Source: a bacterium (GTDB taxonomy: Bacteria > Armatimonadota > Fimbriimonadia > Fimbriimonadales > Fimbriimonadaceae). Taken from it: a DNA stretch of 64,000 nucleotides. Shown here piece by piece: positions 33,843 through 42,221 of the stretch. Numbering within the stretch: position 1 is the first letter of the stretch; each line of letters starts with the position of its first letter. The notes beneath the pieces are model-generated. The model saw only the letters and a list, made by a program, of their open reading frames with translations. It had not been told where the DNA came from and ran no database searches. The stretch covers positions 1 through 64,000 of the forward strand of contig JAIXUN010000001.1 in the NCBI GenBank assembly GCA_027483535.1. The letters run 5' to 3'. Both the position numbers and the translations under genes were made by a program.

Positions 33843-34295
33843 ATGACCACCGACGACTACATTGCCGCCATTGAAGACCCGGTGCGCCGGGAGATGGTGA
33901 CCCAACTTCGCGAGGTCATTCGGGCCAACATCGACCCACGGTTTGAAGAGGGCATCCAGTACAGGTGCATCGGTTGGTACGTCCCGCATGCCATTTATCC
34001 CGCCGGGTACCACTGCGATCCCAAAGAACCCGTGCCGTTTATGGGCATTGCAAACTCAAAGGGCCACGTTTCACTGCACGCATTCTGCCTGTATGTGGAT
34101 GATGCCGTCACGAGTTGGTTTGAGACCGAGCACAAGGCGCGAACCGGCAAACTGGACATGGGCAAGAGCTGCGTGCGCTACAAGAAGCCCGAGCAAATGT
34201 CGCTTGAACTCATCGGCGAGTTAATGAAAAAGATCTCGCTCGACGAGTTTCTCGCTCACTACACCGCCTCCATTCCTCCATCGAAGAAGAAATAG
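33843..34295 (+). CDS. DUF1801 (YdhG-like) protein
   Basis: 150 residues. Small alpha/beta domain with GIQYRCIGWYVP, KEPVPFMGIANSKGHVSLHAF and GKSCVRYKKPEQMSLELI, the usual pattern of DUF1801. Cytoplasmic, function unknown. Ends 2 bases before the stop of the convergent add gene. Confidence 0.8.
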   Translation: MTTDDYIAAIEDPVRREMVTQLREVIRANIDPRFEEGIQYRCIGWYVPHAIYPAGYHCDPKEPVPFMGIANSKGHVSLHAFCLYVDDAVTSWFETEHKARTGKLDMGKSCVRYKKPEQMSLELIGELMKKISLDEFLAHYTASIPPSKKK

Positions 34296-34297
34296 GG

Positions 34298-35302
34298 TTA
34301 CCAGGACTCGGCGATTTCTCTTTGGAGGGCGCGACGCTCGTCGTCGGGCAAGAAGGCAGCGCGGGCGGCGTTCATCGTCAGCGTGTAAAGGATATCGGCA
34401 TCGAAGCCGAACGCTTCGCAAGCCTTGAACATCTCCTCGCTCAGGTCGGCGCCGAAAATCGCGGGGTCGTCTGAGTTGATCGAGACGTTCAACCCTTCGT
34501 TAAGCAGTTCGGGGAGAGGATGCTCGCCGTACTCGCCAACAACCTTTAGGCAAACGTTGCTGGTCGGGTTGACCTCAATCGGTACGCCTGCGTCCCGGAG
34601 TCGCTGCACCAGGAAGGGCTTTTCCAGACAACGAATACCGTGCCCGATTCGATCGGCGAAGGCGTCTTTCAGCACTTCTTCAATCGACTCGGCACCCTTC
34701 GTTTCGCCCGCATGAGCCGTGACCGGCAGACCCGCTTTCTTCGCAGCTTCGAAGGTGGCGCGGTGCCTAGAAACCGGGCTCTCGCCTTCAATTCCGCTCA
34801 GGCCAAATCCGACTACGCCCGCCTCTTTCGCGCCGAGGGCGAACTCAAGAGACCACTCGCCTTCTTCTACGGAGGTCTCGCGGACGACGTCGATGATCCA
34901 TCGAAGGTCCACTTCAAAGTCCTTCAGGGCACGCTCTCTTCCTCTTTTCAGGGCATCGCGCTGTTCATCGGCTGGGATGCCACTTTGCCTGAAGAGGGTG
35001 TTCGCAGTGTAGGTCGCCTCGGTGTAGAGGATGTTGTTGTCCGCTCTGGATTCACCGAACTCGTAGACCAAAAGCTCGAGGTCTTCGGCATTGCGGATCG
35101 CGGAGGAAGCCTGGGTGTAAACCTCCACAAAGTGCGGAAAGTCTCGGAACTGGTACCACTCCTTCAGCCCTTGAAGGTCGCTCGCCGGGAGGGCAATGCC
35201 ATTGCGCTCCGCAAGTTTGAGAAGAGTTTCGGGGCGGGTCGATCCCTCTAAGTGCACATGGAGTTCAACCTTCGGCAAATCTCGAATCTCTTCTCGAGTC
35301 AT
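34298..35302 (-). CDS. add: adenosine deaminase
   Basis: 334 residues of the metallo-dependent hydrolase fold. Zinc ligands HVHLEGS (16-18), HAGET (catalytic Glu), IGHG and NSDDP are all present. Deaminates adenosine to inosine for purine salvage; the family also includes adenine and aminodeoxyfutalosine deaminases, which cannot be fully excluded. 29 bases after thrB but with its own leaderless-type promoter. deoB nearby fits nucleoside salvage. Confidence 0.88.
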   Translation of the reverse strand: MTREEIRDLPKVELHVHLEGSTRPETLLKLAERNGIALPASDLQGLKEWYQFRDFPHFVEVYTQASSAIRNAEDLELLVYEFGESRADNNILYTEATYTANTLFRQSGIPADEQRDALKRGRERALKDFEVDLRWIIDVVRETSVEEGEWSLEFALGAKEAGVVGFGLSGIEGESPVSRHRATFEAAKKAGLPVTAHAGETKGAESIEEVLKDAFADRIGHGIRCLEKPFLVQRLRDAGVPIEVNPTSNVCLKVVGEYGEHPLPELLNEGLNVSINSDDPAIFGADLSEEMFKACEAFGFDADILYTLTMNAARAAFLPDDERRALQREIAESW

Positions 35303-35309
35303 AGCCGAG

Positions 35310-35315
35310 AGTGTA
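35310..35315 (-). promoter_or_regulatory. leaderless-type -10 (TACACT) of add
   Basis: Ends 7 bases before ATG 35302 on the minus strand; no Shine-Dalgarno. Lies in the 29-base gap after thrB. Confidence 0.5.
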
Positions 35316-35331
35316 CTTTCCCGCCGATCTC

Positions 35332-36264
35332 TTAAACCGGAAGGCGACCGATTCGCGTTCCGTTAGGCTCTGCGTCTAGGATCCAGTATCGAGAGGTGAG
35401 GCCAGCATCGGCGAAAGCGGCGTTCATCTCCCGCCCAATCCGGTCAAAACCATCGCGAGCAAAAGCGATCACACCGGGTCCGGCTCCGCTGAGACAAACC
35501 GATACCGCTCCGGCATCTAAAGCCCTTTCCTTTGCCTGCTGAGCGCCAGGAATCGAGTTCAGTCGATAAGGTTCGTGAATCCGGTCGGTCATGGCTCGAC
35601 GAAGAAGTTCGTCGTCACCCGCTCGAAGCGCTTCGGCAACCAACATCGCTCGACCAATGTTGTAAATAGCATCGGCTTTGCTGTATTCAGCGGGCAGGGC
35701 GGCTCGAGCTTGAGAGGTGAGATAGTTGTAAGCCGGAACGCAAACCACGGTCTTCACCGGAATGGTGGGGACACGCTGCGTGATCACCCCGGTGGCATTG
35801 GGAACCACAATCACGAATCCGCCTAACAGGGCCGGGGCAACGTTGTCGCCGTGACCCTCGATGGCGACGGCGCTCTCCAAGACAGCCGATCGGTCGAGAT
35901 CGGCTGGATCTTCCCCTCGGCGAGCCTTAGCCACGGCATGAGCGAAAAGCACGCCCGCAAGAGTGGCCGTTGAGCTAGAACCCATGCCGCTGGCGCAGGG
36001 AATGGTGTTGTGGGTGACGATATGAATGCCTTTTGGCTTTTCCTCACCCAGCCGAGCCAGTTCCTCCAGAAAGACACTAACGGTAAGGTTTTTTTCGCCC
36101 GTTGGGAGGATTCCTGCCCCTTCGCCGATGGTCGTGACCCGAATCCCTTCCGAGTCATCGGTGAGGTAGAGCTCAAAGGTGTTCCAGAGATCCAGGGCGA
36201 GACCCATGCAGTCGAACCCAGGACCCAGGTTCGCTGACGTTGCCGGGATTCGGACGCGAATCAT
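35332..36264 (-). CDS. thrB: homoserine kinase
   Basis: 310 residues, GHMP kinase. ATP site PCASGMGSSSTATLAG, N-terminal PATSANLGPGFDCMG and C-terminal CLSGAGPG. Phosphorylates homoserine for threonine synthesis. Its start overlaps the thrC stop by 4 bases and GGAG lies 8 bases upstream, so the two enzymes of the last steps are coupled. Confidence 0.95.
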   Translation of the reverse strand: MIRVRIPATSANLGPGFDCMGLALDLWNTFELYLTDDSEGIRVTTIGEGAGILPTGEKNLTVSVFLEELARLGEEKPKGIHIVTHNTIPCASGMGSSSTATLAGVLFAHAVAKARRGEDPADLDRSAVLESAVAIEGHGDNVAPALLGGFVIVVPNATGVITQRVPTIPVKTVVCVPAYNYLTSQARAALPAEYSKADAIYNIGRAMLVAEALRAGDDELLRRAMTDRIHEPYRLNSIPGAQQAKERALDAGAVSVCLSGAGPGVIAFARDGFDRIGREMNAAFADAGLTSRYWILDAEPNGTRIGRLPV

Positions 36265-37391
36265 CGCTCGATCTCCTTGAGGACCGACGCCATGTCTGCC
36301 GCAGCTTTATGAATTTGGGCGCCGGAGGATAAGACCGAGTCTGGGTCTTTCATTCCGTGTCCGGTGAGCACGCAGACGAATGTTTTCCCTTTCGGGTCGA
36401 TCTTGCCTTCTTTCACAGCTTGTCTCAAGCCTGCGATCCCAGCCGCAGACGAGGGTTCGCAAAAGACGCCTTCGGCTTTGGCAACTTTGCCGTACGCCTG
36501 GAAAATCTCCTCATCGGTGACGGCGCACAGGTGTCCGTTCGATTCGGCAATGGCCCGCAGCGCCTGATCGCCCCGAGCGGGGTTCCCAATGCGAATCGCG
36601 GTGGCTTTAGTTTCAGGCTTGGCGACCGGGTGGCCGAGCACCAGGGGGGCCGCACCTGCCGCCTGTGCTCCGAGCAACCGTGGGAGCCCTCTTTCTGGAG
36701 CCCGAACTCGTCCGCAGGCTTGACAGTCGAGCCCGCCGCACTTCCCGGCTTGGCACTCTTGAAAACCCATCCAGTAGGCCGAGATGTTGCCTGCGTTTCC
36801 GACGGGAAGACAGAGCCAGTCGGGAAAATCACCGAGTTGATCGCAAACTTCCCAGGCAGCGGTCTTTTGACCTTGGAGTCGAGCCGGGTTCACGCTGTTC
36901 ACCACGGCGAGTCCACTGACCCCTTCCAGTTCGCGAACGATTCGCAGTCCATCGTCGAACGATCCGTCGATGGCGATCACTTTGGCGCCATAAGCAAGTG
37001 CGCCTGCGAGCTTTCCGAGGGCGACGTTTCCGTTGGGGATGAGTACCGCACAGGTGATGCCCGCCCTTGCCGCGTAAGCAGCAGCCGAGGCAGCGGTGTT
37101 GCCCGTACTCGCACAGATAACCGCCTTCGCGCCCTCATGCACCGCCTGAGTCATTGCCGTGGTCATGCCCCGATCTTTGAACGACCCGGTTGGATTGAGC
37201 CCTTCGTACTTCACAAAAAGTCGGCCACCGGGCACGATTCGGTCTGCCAATCGCGGCGTCTCGATCAACGGAGTATTGCCCTCGTGGAGAGTGATCGGCG
37301 ACTCTTTCCCCTCAATATCGAGGCGGAAGCCGTACCGATGGATCAGCCCGCGATAAGGCTCGCTTGGAGTGCAAGATTGAGGGTTCATCAT
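36261..37391 (-). CDS. thrC: threonine synthase with Cys-rich loop
   Basis: About 376 residues from ATG 37391 (GTG 37415 and ATG 37388 are alternatives). PLP enzyme of fold type II: SFKDRGM with the Schiff-base Lys (about residue 72), STGNTAASAAAYA phosphate loop, PVGNAGNISAYW. Converts O-phosphohomoserine to threonine. Between QECQ and GLPRLLGAQAAGAAP there is an unusual stretch with four cysteines (CQAGKCGGLDCQACG, about residues 213-226), where relatives have a short loop. It could bind a metal. Confidence 0.93.
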   Translation of the reverse strand: MMNPQSCTPSEPYRGLIHRYGFRLDIEGKESPITLHEGNTPLIETPRLADRIVPGGRLFVKYEGLNPTGSFKDRGMTTAMTQAVHEGAKAVICASTGNTAASAAAYAARAGITCAVLIPNGNVALGKLAGALAYGAKVIAIDGSFDDGLRIVRELEGVSGLAVVNSVNPARLQGQKTAAWEVCDQLGDFPDWLCLPVGNAGNISAYWMGFQECQAGKCGGLDCQACGRVRAPERGLPRLLGAQAAGAAPLVLGHPVAKPETKATAIRIGNPARGDQALRAIAESNGHLCAVTDEEIFQAYGKVAKAEGVFCEPSSAAGIAGLRQAVKEGKIDPKGKTFVCVLTGHGMKDPDSVLSSGAQIHKAAADMASVLKEIER

Positions 37392-37454
37392 GGCAATGAA
37401 TGCCGTAAGAACCACATTGTTCCGGGCGACCCTTCTATTATCGGCGTTTGCCTG

Positions 37455-38597
37455 CTATTCGTGACGCGGAAAGTTGAACGGAAGTCCTAAATGCCCGGCG
37501 ACGGCACTCCCGACCTGCCACAACCCTTCCTGATCCCCGATTGCCGTTGCTGAAGTCGATCCCTTTTGAATACTGACAAACGGGACGTACTCCCGCGAAT
37601 GGTCGGTGGACTTGGAGGTCGGGTCGTTCCCGTGATCGGCGGTGAGAATCAAGAGATCTTCCCCGTTCAGAGATTCAAGCACGGTTTTCAGGATGCCATC
37701 GAAAGACTCTAAGCACTTGGCAAACCCTTGGGGATCGTTGCGATGCCCGAACAGCATATCGAAGTCTTCAAAGTTGCAGAAAATGAACTGAGCATCGCTT
37801 GCCAGGGCTTCTTCCAGCATGATCGCGTGCTCTGGATTGCTCTGAGTGCGGCGCACGGGACGGAAGTTGCGACCATCGAACAGTTCGGGGATCACGCCGA
37901 TTCCGAACACGTTTTTTGCTTCGTCGACAAAGTTGGCGGGAGCGGGGAGCGGAAAGTCTTTTCGACGCTCCGTTCGTTGAAAGCCTTGATCGGGATTGCC
38001 AACAAACGGCCTTGCAATGACTCGCTGGACGTTGTTCGGCTCCGTACAGAGTTCACGAGCGATCCTGCACATTTCGTAGAGCCGCTCGATGGGCACGACC
38101 TCTTCGTGGCAAGCAACTTGAAAGACCGAATCGGCACTTGTATAGAGAATAGGGTTCCCGGTTGAGAGGTGTTCCGCCCCAAGTTCAGTGAGGATGGCGG
38201 TGCCACTCGCGGGCTTGTTTCCGAGCACTTTTGCCCCAATCCGCCGTTCGAATTCTTGGACGAGTTCGGCCGGGAATCCGTCGGGATAGGTTGGAAACGG
38301 CACGCTCGTGTGAACGCCCATCATCTCCCAGTGGCCCGTCACCGAGTCTTTGCCCATCGACATTTCTCGAAGCCTGCCGAAGGTGGAAGAAAAGCCCTCT
38401 AGACCAAGGTCGGCATCGGCGATGCCACAAGCCGCGAAGAAGCCGAGCTTCGAGAGGGTGGGTGCGTTGATGCCACCCACCGCCTTCCAAACGTTATGAA
38501 TCGTGGAAGGTTGGTCGAAATCGTTGAACAATTCCGCATCCGGGGCGGGCCCGGCTCCGCACCCGTCAAGGACCAGGACGATGGCTCGCTTAGGCAT
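37455..38597 (-). CDS. deoB: phosphopentomutase
   Basis: 380 residues, alkaline-phosphatase-like fold with two-metal motifs VLDGCGAGPAPD, GKDSVTGHWEM (phospho-acceptor Thr) and LTADHGNDPTSKSTDHSREYVP. Interconverts ribose-1-phosphate and ribose-5-phosphate, linking nucleoside salvage to sugar metabolism. Overlaps purK by 8 bases and has GGAGG before its ATG. Confidence 0.95.
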   Translation of the reverse strand: MPKRAIVLVLDGCGAGPAPDAELFNDFDQPSTIHNVWKAVGGINAPTLSKLGFFAACGIADADLGLEGFSSTFGRLREMSMGKDSVTGHWEMMGVHTSVPFPTYPDGFPAELVQEFERRIGAKVLGNKPASGTAILTELGAEHLSTGNPILYTSADSVFQVACHEEVVPIERLYEMCRIARELCTEPNNVQRVIARPFVGNPDQGFQRTERRKDFPLPAPANFVDEAKNVFGIGVIPELFDGRNFRPVRRTQSNPEHAIMLEEALASDAQFIFCNFEDFDMLFGHRNDPQGFAKCLESFDGILKTVLESLNGEDLLILTADHGNDPTSKSTDHSREYVPFVSIQKGSTSATAIGDQEGLWQVGSAVAGHLGLPFNFPRHE

Positions 38598-39807
38598 TGT
38601 TTTCCTCCTTCACCACGGTTGCCCAAGTGTCGTAAAAGGTGTCTCTCAGTTTTGCCGCGATCGCTCTCAAAAGCTCGACTTCGGGAAGGGTCTTGCCCCG
38701 ACCCGAAACGTTGATATGTCCCATTTTTCGTCCCTTTCTTGACGATTTCTTGCCGTACCAGTGAATGTGAGCGGCGGGTGAAACGCCCGTAACAGATTCA
38801 GAAGCCGACCGAAGAGCCTTGTCGAGTAGCGCAGCATCGTCGGTTGCTCCCTCGGGTGGACCTACCAAGTTGACCATGCAGACCGGGACTCCCTTCGGAT
38901 CGGTATCGATGTGGCGCCCGGTAGCTACGCGCACATGCTGCTCAAATTGCGACGTTCCGCTCCAATCCAGCGTGTAGTGCCCGGTGTTGTGCGGTCTCGG
39001 CGCGATCTCGTTGACGAGAATCTCGCCATCTTCGGTTTCAAAGAGTTCCACGCCAAAAAGCCCGTGACCTCCGACCGCTTCCACCGCCTTGAGAGCCACT
39101 TGATTGGCCCGCTGATCGACCGAGTCGTCGGCAGGATAAACGAGGTCACAAATGTGATCGGTTTGTTCCGTCACCATGGTTGGGAAGAGCCCGATCTTGC
39201 CGTCCCGCGTGCGCGTGACCATTACCGCCAGTTCGCGTTTGAAAGGGACCATTTCCTCCGCCAACCAGCCCTGCCGGGGCAATGCCAAAGCCTCTTGACC
39301 CTCCCATCGGGACTTGGCGGCTCGATACTCTTCAATCGTTCGAGCGTAAAGGGTCCCCTTTCCGTCGTAGCCACCGAATCTGGCCTTGAGAACGCACGGG
39401 AATCCGAGAAGACCGGCGTCGCTTGCTTCCACCGCTTTCGGACTCGGAACACCATTCGCCGCGTAGGCTTGTCGTTGAAGGAGTTTGTCTTGAATGACCT
39501 GCAACGATTCGGTCGAGGGGGTGACTCGGGCGGGGTCGAAATCGGCCAACCGGCACGCCTCGCGCAGAGTTTCGGCGGGGATGAACTCGTTCTCGAAAGT
39601 GATGTAGTCGCAGCGCCGCATGACCTCCGCAATCGCATGAGCGTCGGTGATTGCGCCTTGGACAGCAGGTCCAACTTGGGCGGCGGGAGACTGGGCGTCT
39701 GTATCCAGTGTGAGCGTTGAAATGCCGAGCCTTTGGGCGGCCATCACGGACATACGCGCAAGTTGTCCGCCGCCAAGAATGCCGAGTTCGTATCGAGTTT
39801 CGCCCAC
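38590..39807 (-). CDS. purK: 5-(carboxyamino)imidazole ribonucleotide synthase
   Basis: 405 residues, ATP-grasp enzyme: GILGGGQLARM, KARFGGYDGKGT and FETEDGEILVNEIAPRPHNTGHYT. Carboxylates AIR with bicarbonate in purine synthesis. Starts at GTG 39807 with GGAGA 6 bases upstream. First gene of a probable purK-deoB unit. Confidence 0.93.
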   Translation of the reverse strand: MGETRYELGILGGGQLARMSVMAAQRLGISTLTLDTDAQSPAAQVGPAVQGAITDAHAIAEVMRRCDYITFENEFIPAETLREACRLADFDPARVTPSTESLQVIQDKLLQRQAYAANGVPSPKAVEASDAGLLGFPCVLKARFGGYDGKGTLYARTIEEYRAAKSRWEGQEALALPRQGWLAEEMVPFKRELAVMVTRTRDGKIGLFPTMVTEQTDHICDLVYPADDSVDQRANQVALKAVEAVGGHGLFGVELFETEDGEILVNEIAPRPHNTGHYTLDWSGTSQFEQHVRVATGRHIDTDPKGVPVCMVNLVGPPEGATDDAALLDKALRSASESVTGVSPAAHIHWYGKKSSRKGRKMGHINVSGRGKTLPEVELLRAIAAKLRDTFYDTWATVVKEENNA

Positions 39808-39894
39808 CAGTGTTCTCCGCAGGTTCGCGACCGAGATTGCAAACCCCTTAAAGTATGGCTTGCGAGCTATCGGATGAATCGGACTCCATGCGGA

Positions 39895-40809
39895 CTAATC
39901 GAGATCAACGATTTGGTCGTCTTCAATCTCTAATAGCCGGCTCCTTTCTAGATCAGCGCGCCGGATCACCCCAATTAGTTCGGTGCCGGAGATGTCCCGA
40001 ATTGCCTGAGTAACCTTCTCGTGGACATACAAATAGATTTGATCGAACGAGGTGACATTCGGTTCTGTAATGTTCAGGCTGACCTGCGTCAGTCCTCGAT
40101 TTGGCAATTCGAATCCCAGCGCCCGCACCCCTTTAAAGTCTGAGTCCTCAGAAAACTCACGTTTATGCCTTATTGACCGAGAAATCTGCCTGCAAAGAGT
40201 GGGATCGTCGGTATCCAGGTTGATGTTTGCCGCAATCAGAAAATCGCGAACACCAAAAATGGAAAGACCATTCTTCAGGTTCGATTCCCGCCCAACAAAA
40301 ACCTCTCCGAAGTCTGGCGGAGGGAGGGCGGATTTTGGAGAGCGCAAAACTGGAAGAGCATGGGGGCGCCCTTGCTCGGCAGCGTACTCGTACAGCCGGG
40401 TAGGAATGCGAAAGTGAGCCGAGAATTCCGCGGCAAGCCCCCTAGACAGCGCGACTAGGCGCTGAATCTCAGCAAGCTTTTCTTGCTCCTCCGCTTCTGT
40501 GGGGACGAGGGAAACGAACGGACAAACGTCGAGAATCCCAACCCGGGGGTGCACTCCTTCGTGCAGGTTTAGGTCAACACCAGGGAAAAGTCGATCTGCG
40601 ATCGCGAAAATCGTCGCTTCCATTTGTCCCGCAACCCCCGAGAACGCAGTGACTGCCCGAGCATGGTCGGGATCGTACTTCCAGTAGTGGATGCGGACCC
40701 CGAGACCCGTCGCGGCGAGCCGTGCTTCGTTCAGCAACTCCTCGGCGGTTTTGCCCGAAATGGAACCTGTAGCAGGGATCGACCAATTCGGTACGGCAAG
40801 AAAGCGCAC
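39895..40809 (-). CDS. ftcD: glutamate formiminotransferase
   Basis: 304 residues with both formiminotransferase subdomains (MRFLAVPNWS, HEGVHPRVGILDVCPFVSL with the catalytic His, GVRALGFELPNRGLTQVSLN). Transfers the formimino group of N-formimino-Glu to tetrahydrofolate in histidine breakdown. No fused cyclodeaminase. Starts at GTG 40809, 20 bases after fabI, with GGGAGA upstream, so co-transcribed. Confidence 0.9.
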   Translation of the reverse strand: MRFLAVPNWSIPATGSISGKTAEELLNEARLAATGLGVRIHYWKYDPDHARAVTAFSGVAGQMEATIFAIADRLFPGVDLNLHEGVHPRVGILDVCPFVSLVPTEAEEQEKLAEIQRLVALSRGLAAEFSAHFRIPTRLYEYAAEQGRPHALPVLRSPKSALPPPDFGEVFVGRESNLKNGLSIFGVRDFLIAANINLDTDDPTLCRQISRSIRHKREFSEDSDFKGVRALGFELPNRGLTQVSLNITEPNVTSFDQIYLYVHEKVTQAIRDISGTELIGVIRRADLERSRLLEIEDDQIVDLD

Positions 40810-40829
40810 AGAAAGTCTCCCGGTACTTC

Positions 40830-41594
40830 TTAGACAGCCATGACGTTGTAGCCGCTATCCACGAAGATGATCTGAGCGCTCACGCCCTTGGAGAAGTCGG
40901 AGAGCAGATACATGGTCGCGCCGGCAGCCTCGTCTTGACCGTAGGGTCGCTTAAGAGGGGCGGTTTCTTGAACGCGATTGATGAAGCTGGTGATGCCCTG
41001 CACTCCCCGACCGGAGATCGTGTTGACAGGTCCGGGCGATACGGTGTTGACTCGAATGCCCCTCTCGCCAACTTCGTAAGCGACGTACCGCACCGCTGCC
41101 TCAAGAGCAGCCTTCGCCATGCCCATGACCTTGTAGCTGTGCATCACGCGAGTGCTTCCGATGTAAGAAAGGGTGACAATGCTTCCGTCGTCATTCATCA
41201 ACGGCTCAAGTTCGCGAACAAGTCGAACAAACGAGTACGCGCTGGCCTGCATGGCCACCTGAAAATCTTCCACTTTCGTGTCTAGGAATCGACCGTTGAG
41301 CGCCTCTTTGGGTGCGTAGCCGACGCTGTGAACCAAGAAGTCGATTTTTCCAAACTGATCGGCCACCTGCTGTTTCAGAAGTGCGAACTGTTCCTCATAC
41401 ATGAAGTCGATGGTGAGGGGGATAAACCCTTCTCGCCCTTCAATCAGTTCTAACACTCCGCCCATTAGGCGATCGTTTTGGCCGCCGATACCGACCGTTG
41501 CTCCCTCTTTGTTGGCCAAATCGGCGATTGCCCAGCCGATTGAATTTTTATTGGTAACGTTAAGGACCAGGCCTTTCTTGCCTTCGAGCAACAT
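40830..41594 (-). CDS. fabI: enoyl-[acyl-carrier-protein] reductase
   Basis: 254 residues, SDR fold. N-terminal NAD site GLVLNVTNKNSIGWAIA and the Y-x6-K pair at Y154/K161 in HSYKVMGMAK, preceded by Y144, as in FabI. Reduces trans-2-enoyl-ACP in fatty acid elongation; expected target of triclosan-type inhibitors. TATAAT lies just 6 bases before the ATG, with no ribosome site. Confidence 0.93.
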   Translation of the reverse strand: MLLEGKKGLVLNVTNKNSIGWAIADLANKEGATVGIGGQNDRLMGGVLELIEGREGFIPLTIDFMYEEQFALLKQQVADQFGKIDFLVHSVGYAPKEALNGRFLDTKVEDFQVAMQASAYSFVRLVRELEPLMNDDGSIVTLSYIGSTRVMHSYKVMGMAKAALEAAVRYVAYEVGERGIRVNTVSPGPVNTISGRGVQGITSFINRVQETAPLKRPYGQDEAAGATMYLLSDFSKGVSAQIIFVDSGYNVMAV

Positions 41595-41600
41595 GAGGCG

Positions 41601-41606
41601 ATTATA
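41601..41606 (-). promoter_or_regulatory. leaderless-type -10 (TATAAT) of fabI
   Basis: Consensus TATAAT on the minus strand ending 6 bases before ATG 41594. The clearest example of the leaderless pattern in this window. Confidence 0.65.
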
Positions 41607-41644
41607 GCCAGAAATTCAACCGGGGTGTGAGTCTTAGGTTCAGA

Positions 41645-41683
41645 AAGCACAAAGGTCCCTTGGACATTTTGCCCAAGAGACCT
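41645..41683 (-). terminator. probable terminator after the Fe-S carrier gene
   Basis: AGGTC-TTGG and CCAA-GACCT arms with a 2-base internal mismatch (41653-41663 with 41673-41683), followed on the minus strand by TTTGTGCTTT. Confidence 0.5.
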
Positions 41684-41705
41684 ATTGATCGGTTAGTTGT
41701 CCCGC

Positions 41706-42089
41706 TTATCGCGAGCAGCCGCAGCCGCTTCCGCAACCGCCGCCGGATGCTCCCTCAGAACCTTCGGTTTTGAAGGAAGAACCGCAACCGCAGGAAGAAG
41801 TGGCGTTCGGATTTTCAATCTTGAAGCCTCCGCCCAGCACGTCGTCGATGTAGTCGACAACGCTGCCGCTCATGAATCCAAGGCTGGTGGCATCAACAAC
41901 CAACTTAACGCCATCTTGCTCGAAGACCTGATCGTCGGATTCCGGCTCGTTGTCGTCCAGGGCCATGCCATACGAAAGACCAGAACATCCGCCACCGGCA
42001 ACCCAAACTCGGAGTGCAGAAGCGGCTTTGTTTTGGCTGACCATGAGGTCTTTCAGTTCGCAGGCGGCTCTTTCGGTTAGTGTGATCAT
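41706..42089 (-). CDS. A-type iron-sulfur carrier (ErpA/IscA) with Cys-rich tail
   Basis: 127 residues from ATG 42089. Start chosen because MITLTERAACELKDLM is the canonical N terminus; the frame also opens at ATG 42143. Canonical cluster ligands C35 (GGGCSGLSY), C100 and C102 (SSCGCG) are present. An extra tail after residue 105 ends GGGCGSGCGCSR with three more cysteines, longer than normal. Delivers Fe-S clusters to apoproteins; the ferredoxin gene nearby may be one client. Confidence 0.88.
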   Translation of the reverse strand: MITLTERAACELKDLMVSQNKAASALRVWVAGGGCSGLSYGMALDDNEPESDDQVFEQDGVKLVVDATSLGFMSGSVVDYIDDVLGGGFKIENPNATSSCGCGSSFKTEGSEGASGGGCGSGCGCSR

Positions 42090-42170
42090 GATAGTTCTTG
42101 AATATTCTACGCCGTCGATTTCGAAATCAACCGCGACGTGCATCGTTTTGGATAAACGTAGATAACTTTA

Positions 42171-42198
42171 TCAGGGCGACCGGAAATGGTCGCCCTGA
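42171..42198 (-). terminator. hairpin after the TraF-like gene
   Basis: Perfect 11-bp stem TCAGGGCGACC / GGTCGCCCTGA with a 6-base loop, 23 bases after the stop of the minus-strand outer-membrane gene. The tail is only weakly T-rich. Confidence 0.55.
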
Positions 42199-42221
42199 AT
42201 ATGGTTTCCCGTTCGCTCGCT

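Noticed and set aside
34298-35302. Assigning add as aminodeoxyfutalosine deaminase of menaquinone synthesis
   Set aside because: No mqn genes nearby and the motifs fit ordinary adenosine deaminase equally well.
36357-37490. Plus-strand frame of 377 codons opposite thrC
   Set aside because: Mirror of thrC codon bias; no recognisable motif, no ribosome site.
38911-39720. Plus-strand frame of 269 codons opposite purK
   Set aside because: Shadow of a conserved enzyme gene, no features of its own.
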